Below the pieces are notes generated by a model that saw nothing but the letters and a program-made list of their open reading frames with translations, searched no databases and had not been told where the DNA came from. From an uncultured Clostridia bacterium (GTDB taxonomy: Bacteria > Bacillota > Clostridia > Christensenellales > Borkfalkiaceae), in NCBI GenBank assembly GCA_944358655.1, contig CALVRO010000006.1, positions 1 through 64,000 of the forward strand: DNA of 64,000 nucleotides, read 5' to 3'. The number at the start of each line of letters is the position of its first letter. Position 1 is the stretch's first letter. The position numbers were made by a program, and so were the translations under genes. This document shows, piece after piece, positions 25,834-34,656 of the stretch.

Positions 25834-26733
25834 ATGATAAACAAAAATAATAAGCCAACAAAATCAAAATTCGATATCGGATGCAGAATTTTCTATATCA
25901 TAGGCATTTCTATCGTTTGCTGTATAGGGCTTTTCGGCTCCTCATTCTTTGCCTATGATTTTTTTGATTCGTTATTTTTTGATATATTAGGCATTGTTTT
26001 AATCTCTTTAATGCTATGTGTAAGGTCAATTCAAACCTTTCTGAGACAGACTACGCCTTACGGAAAAATATTCACACTTGTTTATTTTAATTTGTTTACG
26101 TTATCGTTTGCCGTCCGACTTTTAATACCCTCCAGACTATGGATTATTTCTTTATTTTTCAGTCTCGTTATTGCGACAATTTTATTGATTATTTTAGCTT
26201 TTAAGTATGTTAAAGCCCCAAAAAATTATTTTATTACAATATACGAACCCGCTATCGCCTTATTGATGCTTTTAGCTCTTATGTTGAATGCTTCGATGCA
26301 GAGCTATACGGGAGCACATGGAATGTGGATACCCGTTGTGATCTGCGGAATAATATTATCGATATCCTCCCTGATCGTTTTTATTAAATATTTTAAGAAC
26401 ATTGAATATTTTAAGAAAAGAAAGGGTGAGACAATATCATCCTATATAATGCTGATCATAGCGTGTTTTATTTTTTCCTTTACAACTATCGCCACGGTAA
26501 ATTATGCTTTCGACGATTATTCAACGGTATTGAGCGTAGAAGTACTGGATAAAGACGTTCTATCAAGTACAAGGGGAAGAACATCTTTTTATTTTGAAAT
26601 CGCGATAGGTGAGACAAAAACAAAAATCGATATTCCCGCAGACGTTTACCATTCTACGGAAGTCGGCGAATATATAGAGATCAAACTATACAACGGAGCT
26701 TTGGGTTACAGTTATTATATTTACGAACATTAA
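25834..26733 (+). CDS. AT-rich multi-pass membrane protein of unknown function
   Basis: A 299-aa protein with about eight hydrophobic segments from residue 12 to 225, then a soluble C-terminal domain (about 235-299: VLSVEVLDKDVLSSTRGR...). I do not recognise the family. Base composition is strikingly AT-rich compared with the GC-rich genes around it, and it sits directly behind duplicated tRNA-Ser 3' ends, so horizontal acquisition is likely. The start at 25834 is set by the promoter; a longer frame runs back through the repeats. Confidence 0.75.
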   Translation: MINKNNKPTKSKFDIGCRIFYIIGISIVCCIGLFGSSFFAYDFFDSLFFDILGIVLISLMLCVRSIQTFLRQTTPYGKIFTLVYFNLFTLSFAVRLLIPSRLWIISLFFSLVIATILLIILAFKYVKAPKNYFITIYEPAIALLMLLALMLNASMQSYTGAHGMWIPVVICGIILSISSLIVFIKYFKNIEYFKKRKGETISSYIMLIIACFIFSFTTIATVNYAFDDYSTVLSVEVLDKDVLSSTRGRTSFYFEIAIGETKTKIDIPADVYHSTEVGEYIEIKLYNGALGYSYYIYEH

Positions 26734-27002
26734 GTTATCAGCTAAAAGCATTGCCGTTTATAAGGAAATATTTAAGCATAAGTTGATTGAACACACAATA
26801 TTATTTCCGATACATGAAAGCCAAACACCTCCGGCTTATGCAAACGAAAGCAAAAAAGTTAATAACGTGTCTTAAACCACATGCGCCGGTTGCTTTAAAT
26901 GAAAAAGTATTATATAATGATAGTGGATAAATTTGCTTTCCTTTAAAACATGGCAGGGCAAAAACAAACATACAATAGAAAAGCCGCGGCGAACGCAAAA
27001 TG
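26734..27002. other. AT-rich intergenic stretch
   Basis: No gene or RNA is recognised. The base composition matches the preceding AT-rich gene, so it is probably the tail of the same acquired segment. Confidence 0.4.
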
Positions 27003-27043
27003 CGCCGCAGGAGGGCGCCCCAAAGGGGCGCCCTCCTGCGGCG
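27003..27043 (-). terminator. Terminator of the DUF368 gene
   Basis: Perfect 19-bp stem (27003-27021 with 27025-27043) and AAA loop, directly after the stop on the minus strand. Confidence 0.8.
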
Positions 27044-27061
27044 TTAAACTTAAAAAATACC

Positions 27062-28024
27062 TTAGCCGTGTTTGCGCTCGTAGCGCACAAAGAAGTAGGC
27101 GGCGGCAACTCCGCCGATAAAGAGGACTATGCCGAGGACGAGCTCCCACCACGCGAAGATAGAGCCCCACGAGGAATAGTAGGCCATTATTTCTGTATTG
27201 TAGAACATGGTGACTATGGAGCCGAGCGACATGCCCGCCACGGTGAAGAAGGTGGGCGCGCGATGCCTGCCGAGCAGCACGGACATGCCCTTTGAAACGG
27301 TTAAAAGCCCGACAATAAAGCCGACGGCCAGACAGGCGTAGATTATGAATACCGAGGGATTGGCCCCCCAATATGTGGCGCTTATCGAGTTGACGAGGGG
27401 CGTGAAGTAGCCGAACATCATTAGTATGGCCGTGGCCGACAGGCCGGGCACGAGCTGGGTTATGGCCACGGCGTACCCCAGCACAAGGAAGAGGATATAG
27501 TGATACCACTGCGCGTTTTCGAGCACGGCGTCGCCCGTGGCAATGTTGCACGATATGGCCGAAAAGGCTATGGGCAGGGCCAGCCCCAGCGCGAACAGCA
27601 GCGCGCGGGGAGCGGTTATTTTTTCGTCCTTTATCTGATCGGTGACGGCGGGGTACGAGCCGAGCATCAACCCCGCAAAGAGCGCGACTATGGCGAACTG
27701 AACGAGGTTTATGAGCTGCTGAACGCCGATGAAGCCGACTACCAGCCCCACCACTGCGCCAATTAAAATGGGCACGAGGAAGAGGGCGCACTTTTTGAAC
27801 TGCTTTAAGATATTGCCGAATGCGTAGAGAAGTTTTTCGTACAGCTTGAAGATTATCGCCACGGCCGAGCCGCTGACGCCCGGCACTATTATGGCCAGAC
27901 CTATGAAAAAGCCCAGAACTCCGCCCTTGGCCACTTCCTTTTTATCGGCATAGCCGAGCGAAAATTGCTCTTCGGCCCCCTCGGGGCATTGGGCGGCGTC
28001 CTTTTGGGGAATGTTTTCGTCCAT
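27062..28024 (-). CDS. DUF368 membrane protein, polyprenyl-phosphate transporter candidate (PopT family)
   Basis: A 320-aa protein with about nine membrane segments. The N-terminal GFFIGLAIIVPGVSGSAVAII and internal AITQLVPGLSATAILMMFGYF are the paired PGxSG/PGLS hairpins of DUF368. The family was recently linked to recycling of undecaprenyl phosphate (PopT). A soluble acidic N-terminal tail precedes the first span. GAGGTGA is the ribosome site. The product would support the wall and surface polymers made elsewhere in the window. Confidence 0.9.
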   Translation of the reverse strand: MDENIPQKDAAQCPEGAEEQFSLGYADKKEVAKGGVLGFFIGLAIIVPGVSGSAVAIIFKLYEKLLYAFGNILKQFKKCALFLVPILIGAVVGLVVGFIGVQQLINLVQFAIVALFAGLMLGSYPAVTDQIKDEKITAPRALLFALGLALPIAFSAISCNIATGDAVLENAQWYHYILFLVLGYAVAITQLVPGLSATAILMMFGYFTPLVNSISATYWGANPSVFIIYACLAVGFIVGLLTVSKGMSVLLGRHRAPTFFTVAGMSLGSIVTMFYNTEIMAYYSSWGSIFAWWELVLGIVLFIGGVAAAYFFVRYERKHG

Positions 28025-28048
28025 TCGTCACCTCGCGCGTTTTTAAAC

Positions 28049-28077
28049 ATTATAACCTGTTTGCGCCCAAAAATCAA
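28049..28077 (-). promoter_or_regulatory. Promoter of the DUF368 gene
   Basis: Minus strand TTGATT (28077-28072), 17-bp spacer, TATAAT (28054-28049). It overlaps the stop of the upstream gene. Confidence 0.75.
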
Positions 28078-28787
28078 GCGTTTGAGGGAGATGAAGCGCC
28101 CTCCTCCCCCTCCTGCACGCACCCGCATGCGGGCGACCCGCCCGCAAGGCGGGCGTTTGGCTCGGGCGTGAGCGTTCCGCGGTAGAGCTTTCCCTGTAAT
28201 TTTTTATCGATATACAGCGTGACGTAGAACAAAAGCACGCCGAATATGGCGACGATAATGTCCCACATGGTGTCCGTCATGGGATTTTCCCCGCGCGACA
28301 CGGGGCCCTTCCACGCCTGCGGATCGGTGCCGAAAACTATGGAGGCGAAGTACTCGAATATCTCCCAGCAGGCCGCCACGCCGAGGACGGACAGCATTAT
28401 GATGACGAACTTTACTCCGCCGCGCAGCCGTCCCGCCCCCGAGAGGTATAAAAAGTAGTAGACGAGCGCCGCGCACCACAGCCCGAAATAGGTGTGGAGG
28501 ATCTTGTCGTAGTGGGGGATCATGAAGTACACGCCGAGGGCGGTGCCGAGGTCGACGGCGACTATTATCTGCACGGCGACTATCACCTCGAAGAAGTAGG
28601 GCACGGAGATGCGGGCCCACCTTCTGAGCACGGGGAATAACAGGGGTATGAGCGTGCAGGCGGGCACCTGAAGGTAGACCACCCAGCTTTCGCCGGGCGT
28701 GACTATGTGGTGCAGACTGACGGCAAGTATGCCGAAAACAACGCAGGCGGCAAAGGGCGCCCATGCCAGAATATTTTTCTTCATCAC
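28074..28787 (-). CDS. DUF2238-like membrane protein
   Basis: A 237-aa protein with about six membrane segments. HYDKILHTYFGLW, CWEIFEYFASIVFG and DTMWDIIVAIFGVLLF match the conserved YDxxxH, WExxE and DTxxD signature of the DUF2238/YjdF-like family, whose acidic and His residues cluster near the membrane. Function unknown. The C-terminal 35 residues are acidic and Gly/Ser-rich. ATG 28787 or 28784 are both possible starts. Confidence 0.75.
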   Translation of the reverse strand: MMKKNILAWAPFAACVVFGILAVSLHHIVTPGESWVVYLQVPACTLIPLLFPVLRRWARISVPYFFEVIVAVQIIVAVDLGTALGVYFMIPHYDKILHTYFGLWCAALVYYFLYLSGAGRLRGGVKFVIIMLSVLGVAACWEIFEYFASIVFGTDPQAWKGPVSRGENPMTDTMWDIIVAIFGVLLFYVTLYIDKKLQGKLYRGTLTPEPNARLAGGSPACGCVQEGEEGASSPSNA

Positions 28788-28829
28788 TTAACTTTTTCCT
28801 TTATGTTTGAAATCGGCCCGCATATATGC

Positions 28830-30416
28830 CTACATCAACGGCGAAACAAAGCGCAGAAGGGCTATTGCCACGGTGCGGAAAAATCCGTTTTTCTGCGGCT
28901 TTTCGGGGCAGTCGCAGTCGGGGAAGGTGTTATAAAAATCGGCGGCGACCGAGGCTATAACGCCCTGATCGTCGGTTATGACAGAATTTTCGAACTGCTG
29001 ATAAAAGGAGCGCATATCGAAATTTACCGTGCCCACAACGGCGCAGCTTTCGGTCATTACCAGCTTACTATGCACGAACGAATCGCGGTAGTAATAGATT
29101 TTTACGCCGTATTTTAAAAGCTTTTCGGCGTTGTCGCGCGTGACGAGATAGACGTAGTACTTGTCGGGCACGGAGGGCAGTATTATGCGCACGTCGACGC
29201 CCGAGAGCGCCTTGTTGACGAGCGCCTGCACTATGCTGTCGTCGGGAATGAAGTAGGGCGTCATTATATACAGTTTGTCGCGCGCGGAGGAGATGACGCT
29301 TTCGAACACGCTCTTGCAGACGGTAAGCTCGTACTCGGGCCCGCCGACGTAGGGCACGGCCGTGTAGGGGCTGAATATCCTTTCGTACCTGTTGAGATAG
29401 GGCGAGTAGTCACACTCCGTTTTGGTGACGAACTGCCATTGACGGAGGAAGAAAACGGTCATGGGGTCGACGGCCTCGCCCTCGAGCCTGAGGCCCGTAT
29501 CCTTCCAGTAGCCGTGCATGTGCTTTTCGTTAATATACTCGTCGGCAACGTTGCTGCCGCCCGTGTAGGCGACTTTGCCGTCGACTATTACCATCTTGCG
29601 GTGGTCGCGGTAGTTCATGGCGAAGGTAAAGCGGGAGAGCAGCCTGCTGTACACCTTCACCTTTATGCCCGCGGCGCGCAGTTTTTTGCGCATGCCGTGC
29701 GAGAAGGCGCGGCTGCCGACGTCGTCGTAGATGATGCGCACGTCCACGCCGCGGGCGGCCTTGTCCCTCAACACGTCGAAAATGCGGCTGAGCAGCACGC
29801 CGTCGGCTATGGCGTAGTACTCGATGAACACAAAATCTTCGGCCTCCTTAAGCGAGGCCAGAACGGCGTCGAAGAGGCGCGCGCCCGAGGGGTAGTACTC
29901 CATGCGCGTGTTGACGCAGGCGGGAAAGCCGCCCGCGCGGCGAAGGTAGGAACACACCTGCGCCATCTCGGCCGAGGCGTTCTGCGGCGCCCTTTCGGGC
30001 AGGTACTTGGCCGAACTTTGGTATATCTTGCGATAGCGGCGGCGGGAGCGGGCGTACATGTACTTGTCGTTGGACATGAAGTAGATGAGGAACCCGCAGA
30101 AGAAGAATATTAGTATGAACAGCACCCACACGGCCTTGGCCTGATTGTTGCGGTGGGAGGACAGCACGGACAGCGCCGTCACCACGCTTATGGCCATAAG
30201 GAAGAGCAGGTACCACCTGAGCGCCAGCGCGGGCAGCGTGCCGAGGCCTATTATTATGCCCAGCTGGGCGAGAATGACAAAGGCGGCGAAGCACGTTTTG
30301 AACAGCCCGATATTGTTGTGCTCGGTGCGGATCTTGACTATTTTATCCTCGGTGAAGCGCTTGCGGAAGGGCGACCTGTCCTCGAGCGAGCGCAGAGGGC
30401 GCATATACTTATCCAT
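28830..30416 (-). CDS. cls: Cardiolipin synthase (phospholipase D superfamily)
   Basis: A 528-aa enzyme with two N-terminal membrane segments (about residues 40-85) and two PLD domains. The first HKD motif is HRKMVIVDG...GGSN. The second reads HSKLVMTE...GTVNFD: its Asp position is Glu, an unusual substitution. Cls joins two phosphatidylglycerols to cardiolipin in the membrane. The start at 30416 has a strong purine-rich site upstream and overlaps the preceding gene by eight bases; longer frames lie in that gene. Confidence 0.9.
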   Translation of the reverse strand: MDKYMRPLRSLEDRSPFRKRFTEDKIVKIRTEHNNIGLFKTCFAAFVILAQLGIIIGLGTLPALALRWYLLFLMAISVVTALSVLSSHRNNQAKAVWVLFILIFFFCGFLIYFMSNDKYMYARSRRRYRKIYQSSAKYLPERAPQNASAEMAQVCSYLRRAGGFPACVNTRMEYYPSGARLFDAVLASLKEAEDFVFIEYYAIADGVLLSRIFDVLRDKAARGVDVRIIYDDVGSRAFSHGMRKKLRAAGIKVKVYSRLLSRFTFAMNYRDHRKMVIVDGKVAYTGGSNVADEYINEKHMHGYWKDTGLRLEGEAVDPMTVFFLRQWQFVTKTECDYSPYLNRYERIFSPYTAVPYVGGPEYELTVCKSVFESVISSARDKLYIMTPYFIPDDSIVQALVNKALSGVDVRIILPSVPDKYYVYLVTRDNAEKLLKYGVKIYYYRDSFVHSKLVMTESCAVVGTVNFDMRSFYQQFENSVITDDQGVIASVAADFYNTFPDCDCPEKPQKNGFFRTVAIALLRFVSPLM

Positions 30417-31098
30417 TGTCCCCCTCCTCCCCGGACGGCGCCGGATAGTCGCCGTCGGCGGCGGGCCCATCTTCCTCCGAGGGAACATAATCTTCCGCCC
30501 CGTCGTCAAAGCCCTCGGCGGAGGCGTTCAGGCCATCGTCGGCCTCGTCGTCAAAGCCCTCGGCGGCGTCCGCGGCGACGGGCGCGAGCGCCACGGCCTC
30601 GGTTATCAGCGATTGAGTAAGGCGGAGCTTGTCCATGACGCGGGCGGCGGCCGCCTTCTTTTCGCGCCTGCGCAGCACGCCGTAGGCGATCAGCCCGGCT
30701 ATCATCACTAACACGCCGCAGCCGGCGATTATGACCCCCGCAACGGCGAGCGGGCCCTCGAAGGCCAGCGCCAGCCATATCCCCGCAGCCGCCATGCACA
30801 CGAGCGCCACGGCCGCAAGGGCGAGAACTAAGTTGCTTTTGACGTGCGCCCGTCTGGTTATGGTGACGAGCGAATTTATGGCCGTCTCCATGCGCACCTG
30901 CAGGTACTGCAGCCTGTCCTTGTTTTCGATGAAGTGGGGACGGCGCAGGCGGACGTACTTCATGTCGTAGTACTGCCTGTCGTCGACGGTGGTGACCTCC
31001 GTCCAGCCGAGGGCGCGATAGCATTGGAGTATGCGCTCGAGCTGGTCGCTCTTGACCGAAACGGCCAGATAATCGTAGTTGTTGTAGTCCCTTGCCAT
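30409..31098 (-). CDS. Two-TM membrane protein with acidic repetitive tail, unrecognised
   Basis: A 229-aa protein. A soluble N-terminal part (about 1-85, YDYLAVSVKSDQLERILQCYRALGW) may bind a partner; two hydrophobic segments lie at about 90-145. The acidic tail has an imperfect repeat, AEGFDDEADDG then AEGFDDGAED. I do not recognise the family. It overlaps cls by eight bases, so a role in phospholipid synthesis or its localisation is possible but unproven. Confidence 0.7.
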   Translation of the reverse strand: MARDYNNYDYLAVSVKSDQLERILQCYRALGWTEVTTVDDRQYYDMKYVRLRRPHFIENKDRLQYLQVRMETAINSLVTITRRAHVKSNLVLALAAVALVCMAAAGIWLALAFEGPLAVAGVIIAGCGVLVMIAGLIAYGVLRRREKKAAAARVMDKLRLTQSLITEAVALAPVAADAAEGFDDEADDGLNASAEGFDDGAEDYVPSEEDGPAADGDYPAPSGEEGDNG

Positions 31099-31297
31099 AG
31101 CCCTCCTTCGGCTTGAGAGGCGGCGGCCCCCGAAGCCATATTTTATATTGCCAACATATCTATTATACGCCGCAATTATTAAAATAATGTAAAATACATG
31201 TTAAAAATATGAAAATTTTCCTGCCTCTTCCATTGCCTCTTCCATTATATCACCCCGCGCGGAAAAAAGCAACGGAAAAATAAAAAGGCTCAGCCTG

Positions 31298-31326
31298 TTG
31301 ACATACACCCCGATATATATTATAAT
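31298..31326 (+). promoter_or_regulatory. Consensus promoter with leaderless start
   Basis: TTGACA (31298-31303), 17-bp spacer, TATAAT (31321-31326). ATG 31333 begins six bases after the -10, at the predicted start point. Confidence 0.85.
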
Positions 31327-31332
31327 TATCGC

Positions 31333-32793
31333 ATGAAAAACAAGGCTGCGGATACATGGCTGAAGGTTTTGGCGGCGATTGCGCTTGCAATGGCGCTCGC
31401 GCTGACGCTGACCGTGTCCGACTACTACATATTCAACAGAATAACTCCTTCGAACGCCGTATTTGCTATAAGCCAATGGGTGAAGAAGGCGGCGCTGCTG
31501 CTCATCCCCATGGCAATATTCTACAACAGGAGGAGCTGCGCCGACATTTTAAAGTACGCCGCGCCCCCCTTCGTTTTGCTGAGCTGCATACTCTTCGGCG
31601 GCTTTTTCGACGTCGTTCCCCCCGCCGACACGCCCGCGCAGGAGATCTACAACGCCGTGAACATGTTCATGCCCAGGTGGCTGAACATGGCGATGTTCTT
31701 CGGGCAGAACGCCGTTGTTTTGGCCATATGCGCCCTGCTGTTCGTGCGCGACGGCTTTAAGGTGAGGGCAAAGAGCTTTATTTTCGCCCCCCTCGCCCTC
31801 GTTGCCTGCATGCCGCTCAATATATTTGAAAACTTTTTCGATATATCGCTCATACCGCAGGACAGCTTTCTGCGCTTTAAAAACTTTACCGTATGGCACG
31901 CGCTGGCAATAATCATACTTGCGGGGTACACCATAGGCGCCTATTATTTTTTAAAGAACAAGCCCGAGCGCGACAAAAACGCATGGCTGGGCGCCGCGGC
32001 CGTGGTGCTGCTCATACAGTACCACTCCAAGGACAGCATGGTGCTGGGCGACGGCTACAACGTCTATCACACCATTCTCGCCTGCATACCGCTGTTCATA
32101 TGCAACATAGGCGTGTATATCTCCTCGCTGTCCGTCATCATGCGCAGGAAATTTCTGTACGAAACCTCCTTCTTCGTGCATGCGGCGGGGGCGGTGAGCG
32201 TGTTCGTCTACTTCGGCCGCGACGACATGAGCAACTACGGCATATTCTGCAGCTACTCCATACTCTATTTCACTCTCACCCACGCCATACTCTTTTCGCT
32301 GTGCGTGCTGCCGACGGCGCTGGGGCAGTATAAATTTGCGTGGAGGGACTGCGTCGCCCCCCTCATTTACTACTTTGCGGTCATCATCCTCGCCTCGGTT
32401 TGCAGCGCCTTGGTGACTTCGGCCTCCATGACGTGGCACACCGACGACGGGTATTACCTCACCAAAGACGAGCTGATATACCCCAACTACGCCTTTACGC
32501 AGATAAATCCCCTGCCCATAGAGGTGCCGCCCGTATGGACGCTTAAAATATGGAACTACGAGCTCAACATGCTGTACATACTCGGCCTCTACGCCGTATA
32601 TGTGGCGCTGTTCTTTGCCTTTACGGGGGCATATTTCCTCTTTGCGCGCATACGCAAAAAGTGGCTTGAAGGGCGCATATATGTGGGTCAAAGCGCAGTT
32701 GAGGTTGCAGCGGCGGACTCCGCCGCAGACAATGCGCAGGGGCAGGACGGCGATAATGCCCCCTCCTCCTCTCACGACGACGGCGACGGCTGA
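31333..32793 (+). CDS. Polytopic membrane protein, possibly YwaF-like
   Basis: A 486-aa protein with about 11-12 membrane segments and an acidic, Ala/Ser-rich C-terminal tail (about 450-486). The spacing of His and aromatic residues (YNVYHTILACIPLFICNIGVYIS) faintly recalls the YwaF/TP0381 integral-membrane family, but I am not sure. No catalytic motif is evident. It is monocistronic and probably translated from a leaderless mRNA. A GC-rich hairpin follows at 32863. Confidence 0.65.
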   Translation: MKNKAADTWLKVLAAIALAMALALTLTVSDYYIFNRITPSNAVFAISQWVKKAALLLIPMAIFYNRRSCADILKYAAPPFVLLSCILFGGFFDVVPPADTPAQEIYNAVNMFMPRWLNMAMFFGQNAVVLAICALLFVRDGFKVRAKSFIFAPLALVACMPLNIFENFFDISLIPQDSFLRFKNFTVWHALAIIILAGYTIGAYYFLKNKPERDKNAWLGAAAVVLLIQYHSKDSMVLGDGYNVYHTILACIPLFICNIGVYISSLSVIMRRKFLYETSFFVHAAGAVSVFVYFGRDDMSNYGIFCSYSILYFTLTHAILFSLCVLPTALGQYKFAWRDCVAPLIYYFAVIILASVCSALVTSASMTWHTDDGYYLTKDELIYPNYAFTQINPLPIEVPPVWTLKIWNYELNMLYILGLYAVYVALFFAFTGAYFLFARIRKKWLEGRIYVGQSAVEVAAADSAADNAQGQDGDNAPSSSHDDGDG

Positions 32794-32862
32794 CAAGAGC
32801 GCACGAAAGGGCAATAGCAAAGGCATATTGCCCCACCTTTTGTAAATTCAAATAAAATTATA

Positions 32863-32897
32863 GCGCGCCGCGCGGCCCCTTAGGCCGCGCGGCGCGC
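32863..32897. terminator. Bidirectional terminator
   Basis: Perfect 15-bp stem GCGCGCCGCGCGGCC with a five-base loop, between the convergent membrane protein and fur genes. Confidence 0.75.
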
Positions 32898-32916
32898 ATT
32901 AACGCCGTGTATCCGT

Positions 32917-33324
32917 TTATATGTATCGGTTGTCGCCCTCTCCCTCCGCCGCAAGGCAGTCGGGGCACAGCCCGCTGAACTCTATCTCGGAGGAAAACAC
33001 CTTATAGCCCGCGATATGGCTGACGGCGAGCGCCTCCTCGAAGCCGCCGCCGAACACGTCGGTGACCCTCCCGCACCTTATGCAATGGCAGTGCGCGTGG
33101 GGCGCCGTGCGCGCGTCGAAGCGGGTGTCGCTGCCCAGAAGGTTGAGCCGCCTTACAACTCCGTCGTCGGCAAACTGCCCGAGCACGCGGAATACGGTGG
33201 CGCGCGAAATGCGGGGATTTTTTAAGCGTACGCTCTCGTACAGCTCGGAGGCCGTGGGGTGATCGGCCGCCGCCAGCGCGCCCAAAATTATGCGCTTTTG
33301 TTCGGTGTTGCGTTTGTTCTCCAT
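32917..33324 (-). CDS. Fur/PerR family metalloregulator
   Basis: A 135-aa Fur-family repressor. A winged helix (TASELYESVRLKNPRISRATVFRVLGQFADDG) is followed by the sensor region FDARTAPHAHCHCIRCG and structural-zinc CxxC pairs CIRC and CPDC. The HAH plus Asp pattern fits both PerR and Fur, so iron versus peroxide sensing is unresolved. ATG 33324 is chosen because the promoter at 33331-33359 places the mRNA start there; a longer frame would run through it. Confidence 0.88.
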   Translation of the reverse strand: MENKRNTEQKRIILGALAAADHPTASELYESVRLKNPRISRATVFRVLGQFADDGVVRRLNLLGSDTRFDARTAPHAHCHCIRCGRVTDVFGGGFEEALAVSHIAGYKVFSSEIEFSGLCPDCLAAEGEGDNRYI

Positions 33325-33330
33325 ATTGAT

Positions 33331-33359
33331 ATTATATCTTAATTGAGAACAGATGTCAA
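33331..33359 (-). promoter_or_regulatory. Consensus promoter of fur/perR, leaderless
   Basis: Minus strand TTGACA (33359-33354), 17-bp spacer, TATAAT (33336-33331), then six bases to the ATG at 33324. Confidence 0.85.
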
Positions 33360-33403
33360 TAACTTTGCGCCCCTCCTCTGCATGCGCCTGCAAACGGGGT
33401 AAA

Positions 33404-34144
33404 TCATCGGGGGGAATGGGGCGACCCGCCCTCGGGCGCGACCTCCCTTGCGGCAGACTGAACTTTGAGTATTTTGCGCCACGAGATGAAGGTATAGCAG
33501 TCGTTGACGAGGAAGGCGGCAAAGCAGACGACGACCGAGATGCACGACGGGTCGGCGGCCGAGGCGAGCGACCAGAGCACGACGAGCACAATGTCGTTGG
33601 CGGCGTAGCCGAGGGCAAAATAGGGCGAGCGGCGGAAGGTGAGGTAGACGGCGATAAAGCTTGTCGCCACCGAAATGGTGCTCGGCACTATGTTGGCCGT
33701 GTTGAAGGCCTCCAGAATAAAGTAAAAGGCGGCCGTGACGGCGGCGGTGAGAAGGGTGGCGAAGCCCCACTCCTTCGCGCCTATCGTGTTTATCTCCACC
33801 TGCGCGCGGTTGCCCTTGTAGGGATTTTTCAGCCAGCTGACGAGGGCGAAGAGCGACATGGGCGCCGTCATGCCGAGGTAGGTTATCATCTCGCCGTAGT
33901 AGCGCTGGCCGTAGGAGATGACGGCATAGACTATTGAAAAGACTATCATCAGCGCCTGACCGACGGGGTTGCCCTTGGCGTTGAAGATGAGCGAAGTGAC
34001 GCCCAGAAGGGAGGCCGCGAGGGTGAGATACCCCCGCCCGTCGAACACGGCGAACGAAATAATTATCGCCGCAACGGATATGATCCACAGCAGCCATTCG
34101 CCCAAAGAAAAGTATGCCGCCATCTTTTTTAATTTTATTAGCAT
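33404..34144 (-). CDS. pnuC: PnuC-family vitamin transporter (nicotinamide riboside)
   Basis: A 246-aa membrane protein with about seven segments. The family signature appears as LLGVTSLIFNAKGNPVGQALMIVFSIVYAVISY, with later residues typical of PnuC. The family moves nicotinamide riboside, thiamine or riboflavin by facilitated diffusion, so the exact vitamin is not certain. The start is ATG 34144, with AAAGGG upstream; the 25 residues of a longer frame are encoded by a terminator hairpin in the leader. A Pro/Ser tail ends the protein. Confidence 0.87.
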   Translation of the reverse strand: MLIKLKKMAAYFSLGEWLLWIISVAAIIISFAVFDGRGYLTLAASLLGVTSLIFNAKGNPVGQALMIVFSIVYAVISYGQRYYGEMITYLGMTAPMSLFALVSWLKNPYKGNRAQVEINTIGAKEWGFATLLTAAVTAAFYFILEAFNTANIVPSTISVATSFIAVYLTFRRSPYFALGYAANDIVLVVLWSLASAADPSCISVVVCFAAFLVNDCYTFISWRKILKVQSAAREVAPEGGSPHSPR

Positions 34145-34266
34145 AACTACACCCTTTATTTTCGCCCCTAAAACAAAAAAAGTACCCGTTTCCGCTCGTC
34201 TTCTAAGACCTAACGACAAGCGAACGAATACTTTGCTGTCTACCCGGTGGCAGAAAATATTTATTT
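34145..34266 (-). promoter_or_regulatory. pnuC leader with intrinsic terminator, candidate riboswitch or attenuator
   Basis: A promoter TTGCAA (34301-34296), 17 bp, TAAGAT (34278-34273) yields a leader of about 120 nt. It starts with a small hairpin (CUGCC/GGUAG). A long hairpin follows: 34231-34213 pairs with 34200-34182 with one bulge. Seven Us come directly after, then about 30 nt to the ATG. This is an intrinsic terminator inside the leader, as in transcription-attenuating riboswitches. I do not recognise the ligand class. Confidence 0.6.
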
Positions 34267-34272
34267 TTATTT

Positions 34273-34301
34273 ATCTTAGCACATTTCCCTCCCCTTTGCA
34301 A
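34273..34301 (-). promoter_or_regulatory. pnuC promoter
   Basis: Minus strand TTGCAA (34301-34296), 17-bp spacer, TAAGAT (34278-34273); it precedes the attenuator leader. Confidence 0.65.
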
Positions 34302-34369
34302 GCGTTTTTGACCGCAAAAGCGCACTTTCGCCCGCGGGCCCTGCTTCATATATACTTTTGCAGAGTCGA

Positions 34370-34640
34370 AAGGCTCGGGGCGGGAGGATTGCTGCGCGTC
34401 CCCTATCCTGTCATTTCGTGCAGGCGAAGCGCCCCCGCCTTCTTTTCCTGTCATTTCGGGCAAGCGTAAGCGCCGCTTTCGCTTTGAACGGGAGCAATTT
34501 TGTTGAACGCGTACAAGATGCGAAACTGAAGCCCGCCGCGCGAAGCGCGGCGGGCGCAACGGAGAAATCTCCCCGGCTCCGCTTCAGATACTCTTACTAC
34601 CTTGTTCTCGCGCAAAACCGTGGCTTTTGCGCGAAAAAGG
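34370..34640. repeat. Dispersed composite repeat, locus 2
   Basis: Contains the 27-bp near-palindrome (34608-34634), the 'aaatctccccggct' block near 34565-34580 and two TGTCATTTCG motifs (near 34409 and 34449). No gene seen in this stretch. Confidence 0.7.
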
Positions 34641-34656
34641 AACGGGGGCAATTTTC

